Assembly: GCF_000003815.2 (NCBI RefSeq)
Contig: NC_049992.1
Coordinates: 21,737,232-21,781,716 of the forward strand
Source of the DNA: Branchiostoma floridae
Taxonomy: Eukaryota > Chordata > Leptocardii > Amphioxiformes > Branchiostomatidae
DNA: 44,485 bases
Reading direction: 5' to 3'
Below the pieces are notes generated by a model. That model did no database searches and was not told where the DNA came from. It saw only the letters and a list, made by a program, of their open reading frames with translations. This document shows, piece by piece, positions 40,893-44,485 of the stretch. The position numbers and the translations under genes were made by a program. Position 1 is the first letter of the stretch. Every line of letters begins with the position of its first letter.

Positions 40893-43782
40893 ATGGACCT
40901 TTCGAATGATGTAAAGTTTGCCCGTCCGCAAATTGTACCCTAACTTGAAATCGCGTTATAAAGCATCACCATACCCCTTCCTTACGGCTAAGACTAGCGG
41001 ATATGCCACGACTAGAGTCCATACGATCAAGATTATATCGGCAAGGAAGCATCTGATTGGAAAGCGGTTTTCAGCTTCCAATTGCGCACAAAGAGACCTT
41101 TTGAATGATATAAAATTTGCCTGGCCGCAACTTGAACCCTAATTTGGAATCGCGTTATTAAGGCATCACCCTGCCCCTTGCTTACGGCTAAGACTAGCGG
41201 ATATGCCACGACTAGAGTCCATACGATCGAGATTATCTCGGCAAGGAAGCATCCGATTGGCAAGCGGTTTTTTAGCTTCCAATCGCGGGCAAAGATTTCT
41301 TTCGAATGATATTAAGTTTGTCCGGCCACAACTTGAACCCTAACTTGGAATCGCGTTATTAAGGCATCACCCTACCTCTGACTTACGGCTAAGACTAGCG
41401 GATATGCCACAACTAGAGTCCATACGAGCGAGATTATCTCGGCAAGGAAGCATCCGATTGGAAAGCGCTATTTATCTTCCAATAGCGCGCAAAGAGACCT
41501 TTCGAATGATATAAAGTTTACCCATCCGCAACTTGAACCCTAATTTGGAATCGCGTTATTATGGGATCACCCTACCCCTGACTAACGGCTAAGACTAGCC
41601 GATATGCCACGTCTAGAGTCCATACGATCGAGATATCTCAACAAGAAATAGATCACACGCCAGATGACCTTNNNNNNNNNNNNNNNNNNNNNNNNNNNNN
41701 NNNNNNNNNNNNNNNNNNNNNNNNNNNNNNNNNNNNNNNNNNNNNNNNNNNNNNNNNNNNNNNNNNNNNNNNNNNNNNNNNNNNNNNNNNNNNNNNNNNN
41801 NNNNNNNNNNNNNNNNNNNNNNNNNNNNNNNNNNNNNNNNNNNNNNNNNNNNNNNNNNNNNNNNNNNNNNNNNNNNNNNNNNNNATAGCGCGCAAAGAGA
41901 CCTTTCGAATGATATAAAGTTTGCCTGGCCGCAACTTGAACCCTAACTTGGAATCGCGTTATAAAGACGTCACCTTAACCATGACTTACGGCTAAGACAC
42001 GGCTAAGACTAGCGGATATGCCACAACTAGAGTCCATACGAGCGAGATTATCTCGGCAAGGAAGCATCCGATTGGCAAGCGGTTTACATCTTTCAATAGC
42101 GCGCAAAGAGACCTTTCGAATAATATAAAGTTTGCCTGGCCGCAACTTGAACCCTAACTTGAAATCGCGTTATAAAGGCATCACCCTACCCCTTGCTTAC
42201 GGCTAAGACTAGCGCATATGCCACAACTAGAGTCCATACGAGTGAGATTATCTCGGCAAGGAAGCATCCGATTGGAAAGCGGTATTTATTCTTCAATAGT
42301 GCGCAAAGAGACCTTTCGAATGATATAAAGTATACCCGGCCGCAACTTGAACCCTAATTTGGAATCGCGTTATTAAGGCATCATCCTACCCCCGACTTAG
42401 GGCTAAGACTAGCGGATATGCCACGACTAGAGTCCATACGATCGAGATTTTCTCGGCAAGGAAGCATCCGATTGGCAAGCGGTTTTCATCTTCCAATAGC
42501 GCGCAAAGAAAACTTTCGAATGATATAAAGTTTGTCCGGCCACAACTTGAACCCTAACTTGGAATCGCGTTATTAAGGCATCACCCTACCTCTGACTTAC
42601 GGCTAAGACTAGCGGATATGCCACGACTAGAGTCCATACGATCGAGATTATTTCGGCAAGAAAGCATCCGATTGGCAAGCGGTTTTAAGCTTTCAATAGC
42701 GCGCAAAGATTTCTTTCGAATGATATTAAGTTTGTCCGGCCACAACTTGAACCCTAACTTGGAATCGCGTTATTAACGCATCACCCTACCTCTGACTTAC
42801 GGCTAAGACTAGCGGATATGCCACGACTAGAGTCCATACGATTGAGGTTATCTCGCCAAAAAAGCATTCGATTGGCAAGCGGTTTTTATCTTCCAATAGT
42901 GCACAAAGAGACCTGTCGAATGATGTAAAGTTTACCCGGCCGCAACTTGAACCCTAATTTGGAATCGCGTTATTAAGGCATCACCCTACCCCCGACTAAC
43001 GGCTAAGACTAGCGGATATGCCACGACTAGAGTCCATACGATCGAGATTATCTCGGCAAGAAAGCTCCGATTGGCAAACGGTTTTCAGCTTCCAATCGCG
43101 CGCAAAGATTTCTTTCGAATGACATTAAGTTTGTCCGGCCACAACTTGAACCCTAACTTGGAATCGCGTTATTAAGGCATCACCCTACCTCTGACTTACG
43201 GCTAGGACTAGCGGATATGCCACGACTAGAGTCCATACGATCGAGATTATCTCGCCAAGAAAGCATTCGATTGGCAAGCGGTTTTTATCTTCCAATAGTG
43301 CACAAAGAGACCTGTCGAATGATGTAAAGTTTGCTCGGCCGCAACTTGAACCCTAACTTGGAATCGCGTTATTATGGCATCACCCTACCCCTGACTAACG
43401 GCTAAGACTAGCCGATATGCTACGTCTAGAGTCCATTAGATCAAGATTATCTCGGCAAGGAAGCATCCGATTGGCAAGCGGTTTAATCTTCCAATAGCGC
43501 GCAAAGATTTCTTTCGAATGATATTAAGTTTGTCCGGCCACAACGTGAACCCTAATTTGGAATCGCGTTATTAATGCATCACCCTACCTCTTCCTTACGG
43601 CTAAGACTAGCGGATATGCAACGACTAGAGTACATACGGTCGAGATTTTCTCGGCAAGGAAGCATCCGATTGGCAAGCGGTTTACTTCTCCCAATAGCGC
43701 GCAAATGTACCTTTCGAATGATATAAAGTTTACCCGGCCGCAACTTGAACCTTAATTTGGAATCGCGTTATTAAGGCATCAC
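40893..43782. repeat. 200/211-bp satellite, array B continued
   Basis: Same monomer and orientation. It is disturbed at 41630-41671, where CGAGATATCTCAACAAGAAA leads into non-satellite bases before a 213-N gap (41672-41884). It ends abruptly in mid-monomer at GGCATCAC|GTGTCAGAACGTG. Confidence 0.96.
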
Positions 43783-44485
43783 GTGTCAGAACGTGAAAAA
43801 AAAAGTTTTGAAAAAATGCCATTGGTAATGCATTAGACACGATAATTTCGCTCAAAACATAAGATATAGGCCCTTTTCAGCCGTTCTGCGCTTACTACGA
43901 ACTTTGCCATTAAAAATCGAGTTTTGATCAAAGATTTTTCTTTTTGATTCTAAACATGTCTACTAAGTGTATTTCACCTTATAAAAGTGTCAGAACGTGA
44001 AAAAAAAAGTTTTGAAAAAATGCCATTGGTAATGCATTAGACACGATAATTTCGCTCAAAACATAAGATATAGGCCCTTTTCAGCCGTTCTGCGGTTACT
44101 ACGAACTTTGCCATTAAAAATCGAGTTTGGATCAAAGATTTTTCTTTTTGATTCTAAACATGTCTACTAAGTGTATTTCACCTGATAAAAGTGTCAGAAC
44201 GTGAAAAAAAAAGTTTTGAAAAAATGCCATTGGTAATGCATTAGACACGATAATTTCGCTCAAAACATAAGATATAGGCCCTTTTCAGCCGTTCTGCGCT
44301 TACTACGAACTTTGCCATTAAAAATCGAGTTTTCATCAAAGATTTTTCTTTTTGATTCTAAACATGTCTACTAAGTGTATTTCACCTTATAAAAGTGTCA
44401 GAACGTGAAAAAAAAAGGTTTTGAAAAAATGCCATTGGTAATGCATTAGACACGATAATTTCGCTCAAAACATAAGATATAGGCC
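43783..44485. repeat. 204-bp satellite, about 3.4 copies to the window end
   Basis: GTGTCAGAACGTG starts at 43783, 43987, 44191 and 44395, an exact 204-bp period with very few differences. Monomer landmarks: TGCCATTGGTAATGCATTAG, ACACGATAATTTCGCTCAAA, TATAGGCCCTTTTCAGCCGT, AAAAATCGAG and CATGTCTACTAAGTGTATTT. AT-rich, no sequence relation to the 200-bp satellite, no ORF of note. Confidence 0.97.

Noticed and set aside
28728-43700. Many minus-strand ORFs of 60-200 codons (for example reading [23 protein letters not shown])
   Set aside because: They are the satellite monomer read in shifting frames. Periods of 200 and 211 bp are not multiples of three, and the longest ones run through N. No start context, introns or domain.
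26929-43782. CENP-B box in the satellite monomer
   Set aside because: TTCG followed by AATGATA occurs, but the CGGG half at the required distance does not.

Overview
This is a metazoan nuclear window, most likely from a cephalochordate (amphioxus). Two conserved animal genes are split into many small exons with GT..AG introns, and the introns hold a CR1/L2-like non-LTR retrotransposon, a tRNA-derived SINE, several MITE-like elements and long satellite arrays. The species is an inference from gene content and repeat style, not from a search. There is no bacterial operon, CRISPR array or phage.

Left part (about 1.4-15.2 kb, minus strand): a gene I reconstruct as CSTF1 (CstF-50, cleavage stimulation factor subunit 1). 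Ten consecutive exons join in phase and give about 304 codons, from the N-terminal dimerisation region into the WD40 propeller. The last 120-130 residues expected for the family are not visible. Its introns hold three minisatellites with 40-44 bp units, and each unit contains a copy of the nearest CSTF1 splice junction. Intron 1 carries a 5'-truncated but otherwise open LINE reverse transcriptase (antisense to CSTF1), a 150-bp protein-like tandem repeat and a large inverted-repeat element. Left of the visible exons (1-870) lie promoter-like sequence, an acidic ORF and a candidate short exon of unknown identity.

Middle (15.2-26.2 kb): about 1 kb of AT-rich DNA separates CSTF1 from a head-to-head plus-strand gene. 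That gene encodes a short protein with an N-terminal transmembrane anchor, a PPSY motif and a copine/RGLG-type von Willebrand factor A domain. Five exons are visible. One is cut by an assembly gap, at least part of the mid-domain is missing, and exon 1 carries an apparent 5-nt loss that breaks the frame. Its introns hold a hAT-type MITE with an 8-bp target duplication, two copies of a 1.05-1.1 kb repeat rich in ATGCAAAT octamer pairs, a SINE, a foldback element and a first block of 200-bp satellite.

Right part (26.9-44.5 kb): a satellite array of about 75 visible copies of a 200/211-bp monomer, interrupted by assembly gaps and by one island of a second, unrelated 204-bp satellite. That second satellite then takes over at 43,783 and runs to the window end. 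Multi-monomer blocks recur within the array, and one 1.3-1.4 kb block is shared with the array in the upstream gene's intron.
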